The position numbers were made by a program, and so were the translations under genes. DNA of 64,000 nucleotides from Effrenium voratum (lineage: Eukaryota > Sar > Dinophyceae > Suessiales > Symbiodiniaceae), in the NCBI GenBank assembly GCA_963377175.1, contig CAUJNA010001424.1, positions 327,501 through 391,500 on the forward strand, given 5' to 3'. The notes under the pieces are model-generated. The model was not told the DNA's origin, searched no databases, and was given only the letters and a program-made list of their open reading frames with translations. Positions 10,788-20,908 of the stretch are shown here, piece after piece. The first letter of the stretch is position 1. Each line of letters begins with the position of its first letter.

Positions 10788-10891
10788 CCCTTGTCACGCA
10801 CGCTGGAGATGATCCGGAATGCTGGATCCGATGCGACGCTTCGGGAAAACATCCGTGGCGGCGCGCAGTGAAGGAAGTGATGTCTCTTTAG
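10788..10891 (+). CDS. Candidate exon, unknown function
   Basis: After CTGCGAAG (AG 10786-10787) the frame reads LVTHAGDDPECWIRCDASGK then HPWRRAVKEVMSL before TAG. Two Cys and two Trp in 20 residues give it a compact-domain look, but no family is recognised. The other frames are poorer. The 3' edge may be earlier than the stop. Confidence 0.35.
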
Positions 10892-12556
10892 ATTCTCTGG
10901 TTTGCCCGCGAGTTTTGGCAGTCAAGAAGGGGTTGGACTGGTCCCGACCACGCGTGCACTCGCGCAACACACTTTGGATTCTGGCCCCTTCAATAACGAC
11001 GAAGGGCGTGTGCTTTCAAGGGGTAATTACGTACCGCTGTCAGGCTGGTTTAAAGGCACACCAAAGGAAAACCACAATTGTGCGGTCCCCCCCACTTTCA
11101 CACATCCCTCGTTTTGTTACCATTTTTTACGCATAATATATATATATATATTCCCGAGACGCGGGACCCACGTCTCACCAAGTTGCGATCAGAGTTGGCC
11201 TACGAGGTCAATGGGAAACGGTTCCCGCCATGACCAAGGCAATTAGATCCTCCCGGGAAAAAAGATAAATAAAGAAAAGAAAAAAGGTTGCCAGACACCC
11301 GGGTCCCAACTTGCAACTGAATTTTCATATTTTTGTTTCAACCATGCAATCAAACACCCCACTAGGTACGGTAACCAAAAGCAGTAGTTGCTATGGACCC
11401 GGCTGCTGGTACTTGTTTGGGTTTGTTGAACCTGCTTCGGAACTCCATGCAGGCACCCAACATGTAGAGGTTGGTCTTTTCACCTCGGTGAAAAGCCGAT
11501 TGCCCCTGATGTTGCAACTTGGGCCAGATGAAAACTTCAAGACGAGCCCTGTTGGTTGTATGTTTCTTTTTCTCCAGAAAGGGTAAATAATGGTTACGTG
11601 AATGCCATTGTTTTGATGGGGATTCGAACTCATCGATACACCGCCGGGGAAGCACGGCCCCCCGCGCCTGCGATTTTGAGGACGGAAGTGCTGGCGCAAG
11701 CCACTCCGACGAATCACCCGCCCAACTCGGACGTGGAGCAAGGCACACGAGCCAAACAAACTGGTGATATGGGAGATCTACCCCAGAAATCCCTATATTT
11801 TCAGAGCCCAAGCAGGTCGGGTTTCTCAAAACAGGGCGTCCCCGAAAAAGTGTTTTTATTTTCCCAGGCTTTCTTGTGGCTTCCAATCAAGGCCGACATT
11901 TCAAGGCCGACATTTCAAGGGCTCCGACATTTTGGTGAACACTTTGCGGGAAGCCAACAGAGCTGCCGTACCTCGGAGCTTGGGATGACAATTAGACTGA
12001 GCACCTTGAAGCCTGTAGGTCCTTCTTTCAGAGTTTCATAACACGAGGGTTCCATTTGCGCGGCGTTTTTCTCGGGAAGTTCGAGACGCGCGGAAAAGGG
12101 AGTGATGAAACAGCCACAAAATATGATGTTTGGCGTACTCCATGGTTTTGCATGTTTTTCTACCAACCCCAACTTCAAACAAAGACTACCAATTTTGGGG
12201 TGGCCCCTCGTTGTTTTGGTGTTTTTCATTGGGAAGCAACGAACCCAACCCCTACGAGGAAGGTCCTCTTCCCATTTCGGGTCCCGGGAGCTTCCATGAA
12301 ATCGCCGGGTACCGACCAAAAAGGGGTACCGCACATCAGGTGTCTCTTTCGCGGTTTGGGTTTGGATTTCAACCCCTTCTTGTAGAGGCTAAATTGAAGA
12401 ACTATACCTTCAACCGCCATTTTGGAGAGAAGCTGAACACATATCGGCGTTCGACGAATCATGATGAATCCCTTTGACCCCAGGGAGCTGAAGAGATGAC
12501 AACCTGGTTCTTGTGTAGGGCCCTTTTGACGCCCCGCAGACGGCTTCCTCCTGTAG
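10892..12556. other. Mostly non-coding stretch
   Basis: Holds an (AT)n tract at about 11137-11151, a 15-bp tandem repeat near GGCCGACATTTCAAG (about 11890-11925) and a GC-rich patch at 11640-11750 with weak coding character (EVLAQATPTNHP) that was not called. A copy of the dispersed motif GGTTTAAAGGCACACCAAAG lies at about 11047. Confidence 0.45.
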
Positions 12557-12665
12557 GCATCAAGCAGCCCAACCGCTCCCCGGTGGAGAAGCTCTCCGAC
12601 CTCGGGGAGCCTCTCACGGCGAGGGACCGCAACAGCCGGACCCTCTCCATGACCGGCGCCACAGG
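12557..12665 (+). CDS. Candidate internal exon, unknown function
   Basis: Follows a good acceptor, CTCCTGTAG (AG 12555-12556). The frame reads IKQPNRSPVEKLSDLGEPLT then ARDRNSRTLSMTGA, a polar Ser/Arg-rich segment of the kind found in linkers between domains. High GC at third positions. No family recognised and the donor is not clear. Confidence 0.45.
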
Positions 12666-12699
12666 ACGCAAACCGCGGGGAGCCAAAAACCGAGGAAGT

Positions 12700-12825
12700 T
12701 GCGAGAAAAACGGTGGTTTGGAGGTCACAAACGCGGCGGCTTGCTCAAAAAAAGCACCGCGGTTTGTTGTCCAAAAAAACACCGCGGTCGAGGTCCCAAA
12801 CGCGGCGGTTTTTTCTCGGTCGTTG
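12700..12825. repeat. Degenerate inverted GCGG-rich repeat
   Basis: CAAACGCGGCGG occurs twice (about 12729 and 12798) and CACCGCGG-type blocks lie between them in the opposite sense, separated by A-runs. Dyad-rich but not coding. Confidence 0.5.
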
Positions 12826-13082
12826 GTGGCGTCATGATTTGTTTTTCGGTTTTGGGCGTCGATCTGTTGGTTTTCTGGTGGCTCTGGGTATCTGGGTGAG
12901 CTTTCTGTTGGTTCTCTGGTGGTAAGTACCTTTTGATTGCCATTTGTGCGATGTTCTCCTGTTTGGGAGAGAAAGAAGATGGAAACTGTTCTAGTGCGAG
13001 CCTCTTACTATACCGTTAATCATGGGAGAATTGCCCATAGGTTTGGGAAAATATCGTGCCAGCTGTCCCCCTCCCCTTTGCA

Positions 13083-13391
<309 letters not shown>

Positions 13392-13824
13392 CTTTCTTTT
13401 CTTTTTTTTTGTGGGGAACATATTTGCTTCTGTGCGAGTTTGAGCCGGCTTACCGAGCGCTCGGTAAAGAGGTTGGGAAGTCAAAGTCATTTGGGCCGTT
13501 TGGATCAGGGCTATCATCGGATCCCCTGGGGAAAACAGAACTAGATGTCCAACTAGAGACATCACAACTTGTACCCCCCAACTTGCCTGCTTTTGTCCAA
13601 AGTCCCAAGTGTCCAACAAGCAATGGACTCGCGGGTGCTGGAAGGAAACTCAACCAAATAACTCGGCCCTTCAGCAAAATTATAGATAAAGTGTGACTTG
13701 CCCATCAGTGTTCTGAGCTTGGGGCAACCATCGGAGCATCCATCCCCGTCACGAATCCTTCGTATGAAAATGAAGCTGACACGAATCGATTGGCAATTTT
13801 GTTGGATGAGACAAGCCCATAATC

Positions 13825-13951
13825 TTGCTGGTTCTCATCCGGGAATGAGAACTGGAATGACCCCCCCCAAAAATACAATCCTGGTCATCTCCTTTAAGGG
13901 AACCGTAGGTTGATTCCCAAAGCCTGGGTCTTTCCTACTGAGCACCGGCAA
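13825..13951 (+). mobile_element. Short TIR element, family 3
   Basis: Left arm TTGCTGGTTCTCATCCGGGA continues ATGAGAACTGGAATGACCCC. The right end, CTGAGCACCGGCAAG, is the inverted counterpart with several mismatches. Same family as 7435, 34394 and 44951. Confidence 0.55.
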
Positions 13952-14353
13952 GTCTTACCTTTGTGAGGCACCGGGCCTAAAGAATCAGAATGGGGCATTT
14001 TGGCCTCAGCTGGAGCGGCGCCCCCAGGAGTTTTTTGGAAGGTCTGGGGAAGTGTTGTCTATTCCTTGAATTGTGGGTTTGGAAGGTTGGGAGGTGATGG
14101 ACCTTTTTCTTTTCTTCGATTGCCTCCACCCCCCCCTCCCACACAGGAAAACCAAGACAAAACAAATCCAGCAGCAACATCAAGTTCTGGCTTTCCAATA
14201 AAATGCAAACGATGTTCCCCCCTCCCCAAAACAACTCAATTCTTACTACCCTCAAACATTGGGAAACAGAGGAGTTCCTCCACCACCCGCCCCCCCCCCC
14301 CCCAACAAAAAAAAAACAAACGTATGGCTTTACAATTAAGATCCCATACCCTC

Positions 14354-14443
14354 CCACCAACTAACATGGAAGTGCAAAAAGGCCCCCTCAAGAGGAAGGT
14401 CGTCTTTCTACAAGGGTCTGTGCACTTCCATGTTAGCTGCTGG
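14354..14443. mobile_element. 90-bp inverted-repeat element (hairpin)
   Basis: CTAACATGGAAGTGCA (14361-14376) is perfectly repeated as TGCACTTCCATGTTAG (14421-14436). Pairing continues outward with two mismatches to TCCCA/TGGGA. The loop is about 44 bases. A CCATGTTAG arm also occurs alone near 23262 and 32309. Confidence 0.75.
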
Positions 14444-14475
14444 GAGGCATAGTGTCCCCGGAGAGAAAAAAAATG

Positions 14476-14566
14476 CAAAAACAAACAAACAAACAAACAA
14501 ACAAACAAACAAACAAACAAACAAACAAACAAACAAACAAACAAACAAACAAACAAACAAACAAAC
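14476..14566. repeat. (AAAC)n microsatellite
   Basis: About 22 perfect tetranucleotide units, beginning 33 bases after the inverted-repeat element that ends at 14443. Confidence 0.97.
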
Positions 14567-14641
14567 GACACCCATACATTTTCCTCCCGCTCCCCAAGAC
14601 AACTCAATGCCCAGTGCCCAGTCGCGTCGGCTGTCTCACAG

Positions 14642-14725
14642 GAGCCACCAGCTACATGGAGCTCCCTGCGCTGGACCCGGAGGAGCTGGCGGCGGACGTG
14701 GCCAAGGAGCCGCGGATGGCTCCGG
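14642..14725 (+). CDS. Candidate internal exon, unknown function
   Basis: Acceptor TCTCACAG (AG 14640-14641) and a GT donor at 14726. The frame reads ATSYMELPALDPEELAADVA then KEPRMAPG, helical and acidic, with strong GC third positions. No family recognised. Confidence 0.5.
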
Positions 14726-15828
14726 GTGGATCGCTGGTGGGTCGATCACCGGTGATCTCGGGGGGGATCTCAGGGGGGCCTGACTGGTCTGACTGCTTTC
14801 TATCACTTCTCTCTCATTTGTTGTCTAACCGCTTTATTTATTTATTTTGCGGGGGGGGGGGGGGGTGTTTTTTAAGGTTTTTAACCTTGCTTCAAAGGGA
14901 GACCAAAAGGACAAACACCCATTTTGACCGGGTTCGGCTATTTTGGCTCAGGAGGGCAATTTGGGGGGTTTACTGGTTTCTTATGGGCTTATGGGCTCTT
15001 AGTTGGGGGGGTCTTACTGGTTTCCACTTAAGGATTTTGTGTTTCTACCCACGGCTTTTGTGGGCTCAAAAAGGGCGAAAAGCCAATACCCCTCAACTTG
15101 CCTAGTTTTTGCAACCATGTGTAAAATTTCCAAGTGTCCAAAAAGCAGAGGTTGGGGGATGCAGGTAGGGATTGTTGTGATGGTTTTTCACCTTGCTTCA
15201 AAGGGAGACCAAAAGGAAAACCAGCCATTTTGACTGGTCCGCCTTTTTTGGCTCATGATTTTGATTTGGGGGTCTTACTGGTTTCTTATGTGACTTTGAC
15301 TGGTTTCTTATAGGATCTTAGTTGGGGGGATCTTGCTGGTTTCTACCAGTTAGGGGGTGACTTTGACCATGCAGCAAAATACGACGTTGACGGGTTTTGT
15401 GCGATTGTCAAGGTCAGCAACCAGGGGTGTTTACCTTAACCTAATGCCCAACCCCTCCAGTAGGGCCCCATGATGCTTAGGGTAGGGGCATTTTGACTGC
15501 TTCTGCCAAGGGGGTGACTTTGAAACAGAGTGATGGGGCCTGTCTGGCTAGTTATTTCCCAAGACATCCCATCTGACAAGGAGTTCTACTAGGTGATATC
15601 GGTCCTTCCGACCCAAAACTTTCACAAACCGACCCAACGGAGTCAAAGGTTTGCTTGTTGACGCAAAGTTGGATCTGTTGTTACATTTGACTCGCCGAGG
15701 GCGTGGTTTGCTTTTGGTTTGGTGTACTGAGGGTCCCCTTTTTGTTTGCTCTTCTTTGGTTCAGTTTGGATTCGTTGCGACCTCTGAAGTTATGTCTTGC
15801 ATGTTCGGTTCCCAAAAATGGTGACTGT
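14726..15828. other. Non-coding stretch with a ~70-bp direct duplication
   Basis: About 70 bp starting CCTTGCTTCAAAGGGAGACC at about 14885 recur at about 15190, both ending near TTTTGGCTCA. A 15-G run lies at about 14851-14865, and GGGTCTTACTGGTTTC-type phrases repeat at 14965-15340. No gene seen. Confidence 0.55.
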
Positions 15829-16503
15829 TCATTTGGTGTCCAGTGGCTTGAATAAACGGGTTTGTAGGTTAGAGCGAAGCACGATAGTGTCATGTTGGCC
15901 ACAGCCCAAACGCGAGATGAAGGCTAAGAGATAATAAACACGAATGGGTGCAGCCGCTTTCAATTCTTTGCCATGGGTTCTTGGTAGACCTTGGAATACC
16001 GATCGGTTTTGATTACGACTTGCGGAATTCGGCGCTTGGAACCCATTTGTCATGGAGGTTCCGCGCTTCACTTGGCAGGAAGAAATTCCTATGCATCCTG
16101 GAACGCCCCGGACGGTCAGGGAATAGGACATAGAGAAGGGGGGACAATTTTGGGTAAAGCCCAGAAGCAGACGCAGCCCCTTCAAGTGATCCCTGTTGCC
16201 CCTAAGCGCAAACCCATACCTATTTGGACAGAACGAAGCAACTTCGTCTGGATTCTCATCCCCTCCCAACATGTCCGCAAGTGTCGTCAACGCCAGCCGG
16301 AGCCTTTTTTGGTCAACTTCAGGAGACGAGCAAAAAGCTGTGGATGGAGCCTTTGACGTACACCGAGAAGGCGAAATGAACTCAGCGTTCGTTGGGAGAC
16401 AGTGGCTCCCAGGCAATGGTAAGGGGGAAGCATCATGTAAAGCCTGGTAAGAAACTCTGGTTGCCTGTCGTGGAAACCGGAAGCACTGTAACTGGATCCT
16501 CAA
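15829..16503 (-). CDS. Hypothetical ORF, 224 codons, minus strand
   Basis: The longest open frame in the window that is not built from a tandem repeat. The central part is helical and protein-like (QKRLRLALTTLADMLGGDEN, then RDHLKGLRLLLGFTQ). A plus-strand frame, 16196-16450 (MPLSANPYLFGQNEATSSGF and onward), is also reasonable, so only one of the two can be genuine. No domain, no clear start context and no splice sites were found. It could be a retroposed or intronless gene, or chance. Confidence 0.28.
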   Translation of the reverse strand: MRIQLQCFRFPRQATRVSYQALHDASPLPLPGSHCLPTNAEFISPSRCTSKAPSTAFCSSPEVDQKRLRLALTTLADMLGGDENPDEVASFCPNRYGFALRGNRDHLKGLRLLLGFTQNCPPFSMSYSLTVRGVPGCIGISSCQVKRGTSMTNGFQAPNSASRNQNRSVFQGLPRTHGKELKAAAPIRVYYLLAFISRLGCGQHDTIVLRSNLQTRLFKPLDTK

Positions 16504-16898
16504 GCCTCACAAATTGGCAAATTCACCTTGGAATTTTTGGCAGGCGCAATCTCCGACACTGGGGCAAACTGGGCAGTGGCTATTGTTCCTTTGGTAGGAC
16601 CCCGTACCATCGTTTAAACTCCCAATTCACGTTCCCAAAAACTGCTTGTGGAAGCCCTTTTTGGCATCGCATGCTATTTTGCAGGGGAGTAGAGAGGAAT
16701 TTGAAGAGCTTTCCTGATGTTTTAGGACAGAAAGAGCCCTGATTGCTTCCACCAGTTGAAAAATCTGTGCTAGACCCAGTCGGTTTACATACAGGAAGAA
16801 GGGAACAGACGGGCTCCAACTGTATTTTCAGCCAACAAGGGGGCAAAAAGACAAATTGCTGGAAGCCTGCTCTCCCGCACTTGAAAGGGGGGCTGGAG

Positions 16899-17022
16899 GC
16901 ATGTGTTGAAGCAAAATCGAGGCAAAACCATCGAGAACCAGCGATTGGTCACGGACAGGGATTTTGATGTGATGTGCGAGTGCTTTCTATTCGGTGCTGT
17001 CATTCTCCCCGAAGAAATTGTC
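16899..17022 (+). CDS. Candidate exon, possibly 5' part of an ABC-like gene
   Basis: Follows GGCTGGAG (AG 16897-16898) and ends at a consensus donor GTGAGT at 17023. The frame reads NRGKTIENQRLVTDRDFDVM then CECFLFGAVILPEEIV. Both edges are good. It lies 800 bp upstream of the ABC-like exon at 17826, on the same strand, so it may belong to the same gene; no ABC motif is visible in it. The GT-rich run after the donor is intronic. Confidence 0.45.
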
Positions 17023-17825
17023 GTGAGTGTGAGTGTGTGTTTGTGTGTGTGCAGGGTTCCATTGGATTTCCTCGATCGAAACCCAGGGGCTGGCGATTTC
17101 CTGAGGGGACCCGGTTGCCGGGAAGGGCGTGAACAAGCAAGCAGCGCCCAAAACACCCAAGCCGCCATAGGCTCAGTCAATGGTTTTCAGGCCTTGCTCA
17201 AAGTGAATCTGTGTGTTTGCCAGGCATGTTTGTGTGTGGGTGTGCTTTTTGGGCACCTTCATTCGGGCTTGGTTTACAGGGAAACCAACTGGGTTCCCTC
17301 TATTTTGACTCAGACTCATTTGTGTTTGCCTCAACACTGGGCAAACCCCTGGTCTTGGTTTCTCTTCTAATGTCCCTTTTCAACCAGGTGCTTCCTGTTG
17401 GGCACCTGCATCATAACCGCTTCAAACAAAGACATTTATTGCCCCCATGGGTGTTTTCCAATGTTTTCCAGGTCCACCTCCCCAAAATCGCGTCAAATGA
17501 AGACAGCCACGGGTGTTTTCCACTGTTTTCGCCCACAAAACCCACCAACAGTCACGGTCAAATGGAGACAGGTCCGATCGGCCCTACTGTGGATGGACGA
17601 AATCCATCTTGCACCACCTAAGAAACCCCAGCATCATATGATCCCCTGTACAGACCAACAAACGTAATGGTTTCAACCATGGTGTCTTGGGTGGTGTCTT
17701 GGGTTTTGTCCATCCACAGTATGGGTTGTTTGGGTGTTTTCGCCGGCAAGCCGCACCAAAAGTCAGCTCAAATGGAGACAGGTCCGATCGGCCCATGGGG
17801 TTTCTTGGTCGTTCCTTCAAGCCAG
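17023..17825 (+). other. Probable intron
   Basis: Between two exon islands. Contains TGTG-rich sequence just after the donor and two copies of AAATGGAGACAGGTCCGATC (about 17560 and 17770), arranged with inverted GTTTTGTCCATCCACAGTA/TACTGTGGATGGACGAAA arms (about 17705 and 17584). No coding signal. Confidence 0.5.
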
Positions 17826-17958
17826 GTGAAGGTGAGCCTGGCGCGGGCTCTGATCATGAACCCGGACCTCCTGGTGCTGCATCGGCCCTTCCACCACTTC
17901 GACCTCGCTACGGCGGACGATGTCCTCGCCGTGCCTCGCGATGATGGGCATTTGGGGG
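17826..17958 (+). CDS. ABC-type ATPase exon with degenerate Walker B
   Basis: After AGCCAG (AG 17824-17825) the frame reads VKVSLARALIMNPDLLVLHR then PFHHFDLATADDVLAV. ABC ATPases carry, after the signature motif, an ARAL..(N)PDLLVLDEPT..LD run containing Walker B and the D-loop. Here ARAL, PDLLVL and the D-loop Asp are present, but the Walker B Asp-Glu is replaced by His-Arg, so ATP hydrolysis is not expected at this site. The signature LSGGQ would lie in a preceding exon and was not found. Could be one half of a non-catalytic pair or a pseudogene. Confidence 0.6.
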
Positions 17959-18229
17959 AAGGCCCCAGGTTTTCCCCTAGGCTTTGCCCCCAAAAGGTTG
18001 TTCGGTTTCCAAGTCGCAAGAATCTACCGAAGATGGCTCCTGTTTTGTGTGTGTGTGTTTTTTGGACCCGTTCACTGTTCGAAACGGGTTGCCGGGTTGT
18101 CTATTACCACAAAACAACTGTTTGCAAACGATCAAACGGTTCCTTGCACCAGCCGGTAAATTGTGCGAAGAGTCCATTTTAGTGGCAAACAGAGCTTGCA
18201 CACTTTTTGCGCGAAACCGAAACCTCGAG

Positions 18230-18271
18230 TAAGCAAGTAAGGAAGGAAGCAAGTAAGTAAGTAAGTAAGTA
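18230..18271. repeat. (AAGT)n microsatellite
   Basis: Imperfect AAGC/AAGG units followed by five perfect AAGT units. Confidence 0.9.
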
Positions 18272-18680
18272 AGACGGGTTCGCAAGTATTTTGAAAACAA
18301 GCAACCCGGATAGTCAGCCCATTGGGCCTTGGCCGTAAGAGCGGCTGGTTCCCACTCGGTTATTCAGTTTGGCAGAAGCGGCTCTTCGTTTTTGGAGTCG
18401 AAGTGTCCCTATGGCTCTCAAGCTCTTGATATCTCTTGATATCTCCTACTTATTAAAGTTCAATCCATGAAGCATTTAGGCGTGTCTTTTTTGTGTGTCT
18501 TAAAAGGGAAGCCCGGAGCATTTTGCACCGCGGGTCACCCCCATTAGCTGGGTTCCCCTTTGTTCAGACAAGGGGACTTATCACTGGCGTTTCAAGAACC
18601 GGCAATTCCAACATCCCAACTTGTGGCGGGTGGCAGTTTCGGTTGGACCCGGGTGCTGTTGGAAGGCAAGAGGCCTTTTT

Positions 18681-18801
18681 CTAGGGGTTGATTCTTATTC
18701 TTTTCAACCATCGTTCTTTCAAAACACCGGCTGTTTCCCCGGGTTTTTGATGGTTTCCTGAAAAGAAGGATCCCTGGAAAGAATGAGGAAGGTACCCCTA
18801 G
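18681..18801 (+). mobile_element. Short TIR element, family 1
   Basis: Left end CTAGGGGTTGATTCTTATTC; the right end, read on the other strand, is CTAGGGGTACCTTCCTCATT. Both continue into CTTT. Flanks are TTTTT on both sides. It ends 50 bp before the exon at 18852. Confidence 0.75.
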
Positions 18802-18851
18802 ATTTTTGTTGGGCTTTCGGTTTTCACGTTGAGACAACTCCCATTCGTCAG

Positions 18852-18953
18852 GTGCCAGTTGCTTGGCAACTCAGGTCATCAAGGCACACCACGCGAACCG
18901 CGGGGCGTGCTTGCCCGTGGATGACAAGATCCTCAGCCACAGTTTTGCCTGGC
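18852..18953 (+). CDS. Candidate next exon of the ABC-like gene
   Basis: Follows CATTCGTCAG (AG 18850-18851). The frame reads ASCLATQVIKAHHANRGACL then PVDDKILSHSFAW, before a GT at 18954. The helix-like start and NRGACLP phrase fit the region that follows the D-loop and H-loop of dinoflagellate ABC-like proteins as I recall them; that link is from memory and weak. Same strand and spacing as the exon at 17826. Confidence 0.42.
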
Positions 18954-19951
18954 GTTTGGTTTCAATGGGATCCCAACATATGTAGCTCGTCATTTGAGGC
19001 GAAGGCTACCGTTTTTTGGAGGGAAACCAAAGGTCCCCACCAAATCTCGTCTTTTGAGGCGAAGGGTCCATGAAACCAAAGGTTGGCCCCCACCAACTTC
19101 TGGGGGTTCCGATTCCGTTTTTTTGAGATGCCGGAAATGGATGGAGACCCGCTGGAAGGACGACGTGGGATGAACGCTCATCTGCTGGTTCCCTGTTTGG
19201 ACAGCTTCCAGTACCGCCCAACAACTCCTACTTAAGAAGCAGTGGTTTCGGGGTGCTGGTCAGTGTGACACTTTTCCGGACTGGATGAGAGCGTGGCTAC
19301 AGCCGGTCGTTGGTGTCCTTTTAGAACAGATATCGAAGTAGGTTGGACGACTCGATCACGGTGAATAGTGCCTGCGTCGTTTCTCATTCACGCGAGTAAG
19401 GGGTACCCACGCGATCAATCACAGCTGACCAACGATGTGTTTCACTCCCTGAGTTCCGCTGTGGACTTCATACGTTTGGGAAGACCGTTTTAGTTCTAGG
19501 GAACTGTGCCATTTCTCATGTAAACAAATGGGGCAACACGAGTAATTTACACAATGTTACCCCCCACCCCGCACCCGAATTCTGCCTTGTAGACTACTCC
19601 AAATACCCACATCTTTAAGGGCACAGAAGTCCTGGTTTTCCATGGTACTCACCTCCTTTGTTAGCCAAGTGGACATCATACCCTTCAGAAAGTGGGGTAT
19701 GCGGAGTAGGGGGGCCCTTATGGCTGGTCTTTGGTGTGACCCAATCACCCCGTCAGGACCTGGAAACAACCGTTAAAAATAGAAAAGGTGATGAACCCTT
19801 TGCTGCGGGGGGATTGGAGCAACCCAATGAATGGCATCCCAGGATGAATCAACCTCAGTTTATTAGTAAAGAGTGTCTCTGGGTTTAGTGGGGAATCAGA
19901 CCACTTTTGGACGGGAACATCCAAATAAGAAGGACGGGTTTATGAATCCAG
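18954..19951. other. Non-coding stretch, no gene supported
   Basis: A 36-codon frame starting at about 19118 (MPEMDGDPLEGRRGMNAHLL) was too short to call. The phrase TCTCGTCTTTTGAGGCGAAG and a similar TGTAGCTCGTCATTTGAGGC repeat 65 bp apart near 18984-19066. Confidence 0.4.
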
Positions 19952-20094
19952 GGTCGACATGATATTCCATTGCCTCCACTTCGCATGGCCCTGGCCCAAG
20001 AAATCTCTCATATTCCATCCCCGAGGAACTCGCGAAGACCTCGCTGTGTGGTTTTCTCCCCGGAGACGGTGGAGCAAGCGCGGCAGGCCGGAAA
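19952..20094 (+). CDS. Candidate internal exon, unknown function
   Basis: Acceptor AATCCAG (AG 19950-19951) and donor GTAGGA at 20095. The frame reads RHDIPLPPLRMALAQEISHI then RPRCVVFSPETVEQARQAG. Pro/Arg-rich and helical, with GC third positions. The minus strand is open too but reads less naturally. No family recognised. Confidence 0.45.
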
Positions 20095-20461
20095 GTAGGA
20101 GCTTTGAGTTCCAATGGAAGCTGACGAAACGTCAAAACGAAGCCGTGATTATTTGAAAGCGGGTAGGTACCACCTGGTATTTTACTGGATCCCAGGCAAG
20201 CGGTAGCAAGTAACCCTTCGCCATGTTCTTTTTTTTGTTTGTACAGGGTGGTTTTGTTGGTTGCCCACAATTCAGGGGAATGGAGTCACTGGGTAAGTGG
20301 TTTTCCAGTAGAGATTATGGATTGGGATTGACACTCCATTTTGAGCCGCCCAGTAAGGGGCTAAACAATTACACACATGGCCCTATCATGGCCTAAGTTG
20401 ATAAAGTACCCTTCCACTCCATGCTAGTCATTTAGCCCAATATATGTATGTGTGTATTGTG

Positions 20462-20482
20462 TGTATATATATATATATATAT
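20462..20482. repeat. (AT)n microsatellite
   Basis: About ten AT units, 26 bases upstream of the next candidate coding region. Confidence 0.9.
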
Positions 20483-20508
20483 TTGTATGATTGCTCGTTT
20501 GAACACAG

Positions 20509-20908
20509 GAGATATTGCCTCCAAATCGTGGTGCCTCTTATCCGACCGGTTTTGCAGCAGCTTTGGTCAACACAGGGCGACATCGCCTCCATGGCAGTCG
20601 ATGTGTTCCAGTCGCCGGCAGACTGTATGGAAGGAACTAAGACCGAAAGCACAGTTGGATGGCAGTCGAGGTTTGAGGAAGAACGTTGGGGCCGTCAAAT
20701 CCTAAACCCCACTTGTTGTGAGTTTTCTTCTAGGTTGGCTCCAACCATCCCAAAAACGTTGATTAGGCTGCCAGTGAATGAAAGAGTTCCCTATCTAAGC
20801 AAGGGCTCATTTCAATTGGACCCTCCTAGTTCATCGGTCGTGTTGCTTGCCAGCGATTCCATGGAGGCCACCATGAGGAAAGTCTGTAGCTGCCATAGAA
20901 TCGCCTGA
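20509..20908 (+). CDS. Candidate terminal exon or ORF, unknown function
   Basis: After GAACACAG (AG 20507-20508) an open frame runs 133 codons to TGA. It begins YCLQIVVPLIRPVLQQLWST, passes a charged region (RFEEERWGRQILN) and ends near MEATMRKVCSCHRIA. The acceptor region is partly duplicated: AACACAGG...ATTGCCTCCA at 20502 resembles AACACAGG...ATCGCCTCCA at 20569, so the true exon may start at about 20577. No domain recognised. Confidence 0.4.

Larger units (their letters stand above)
17959..18851 (+). other. Probable intron
   Basis: Contains an (AAGT)n tract at about 18230-18271, a TGTGTG stretch near 18045 and a family-1 element at 18681-18801. No coding signal recognised. Confidence 0.5.

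Noticed and set aside
11610..11660. tRNA-like GGGGATTCGAACTCATCGAT on the minus strand
   Set aside because: Only a T-loop-like phrase; no D arm, anticodon arm or acceptor stem could be paired.
14236..14607. Minus-strand frame with repeated VCLF
   Set aside because: Produced by the (AAAC)n tract.
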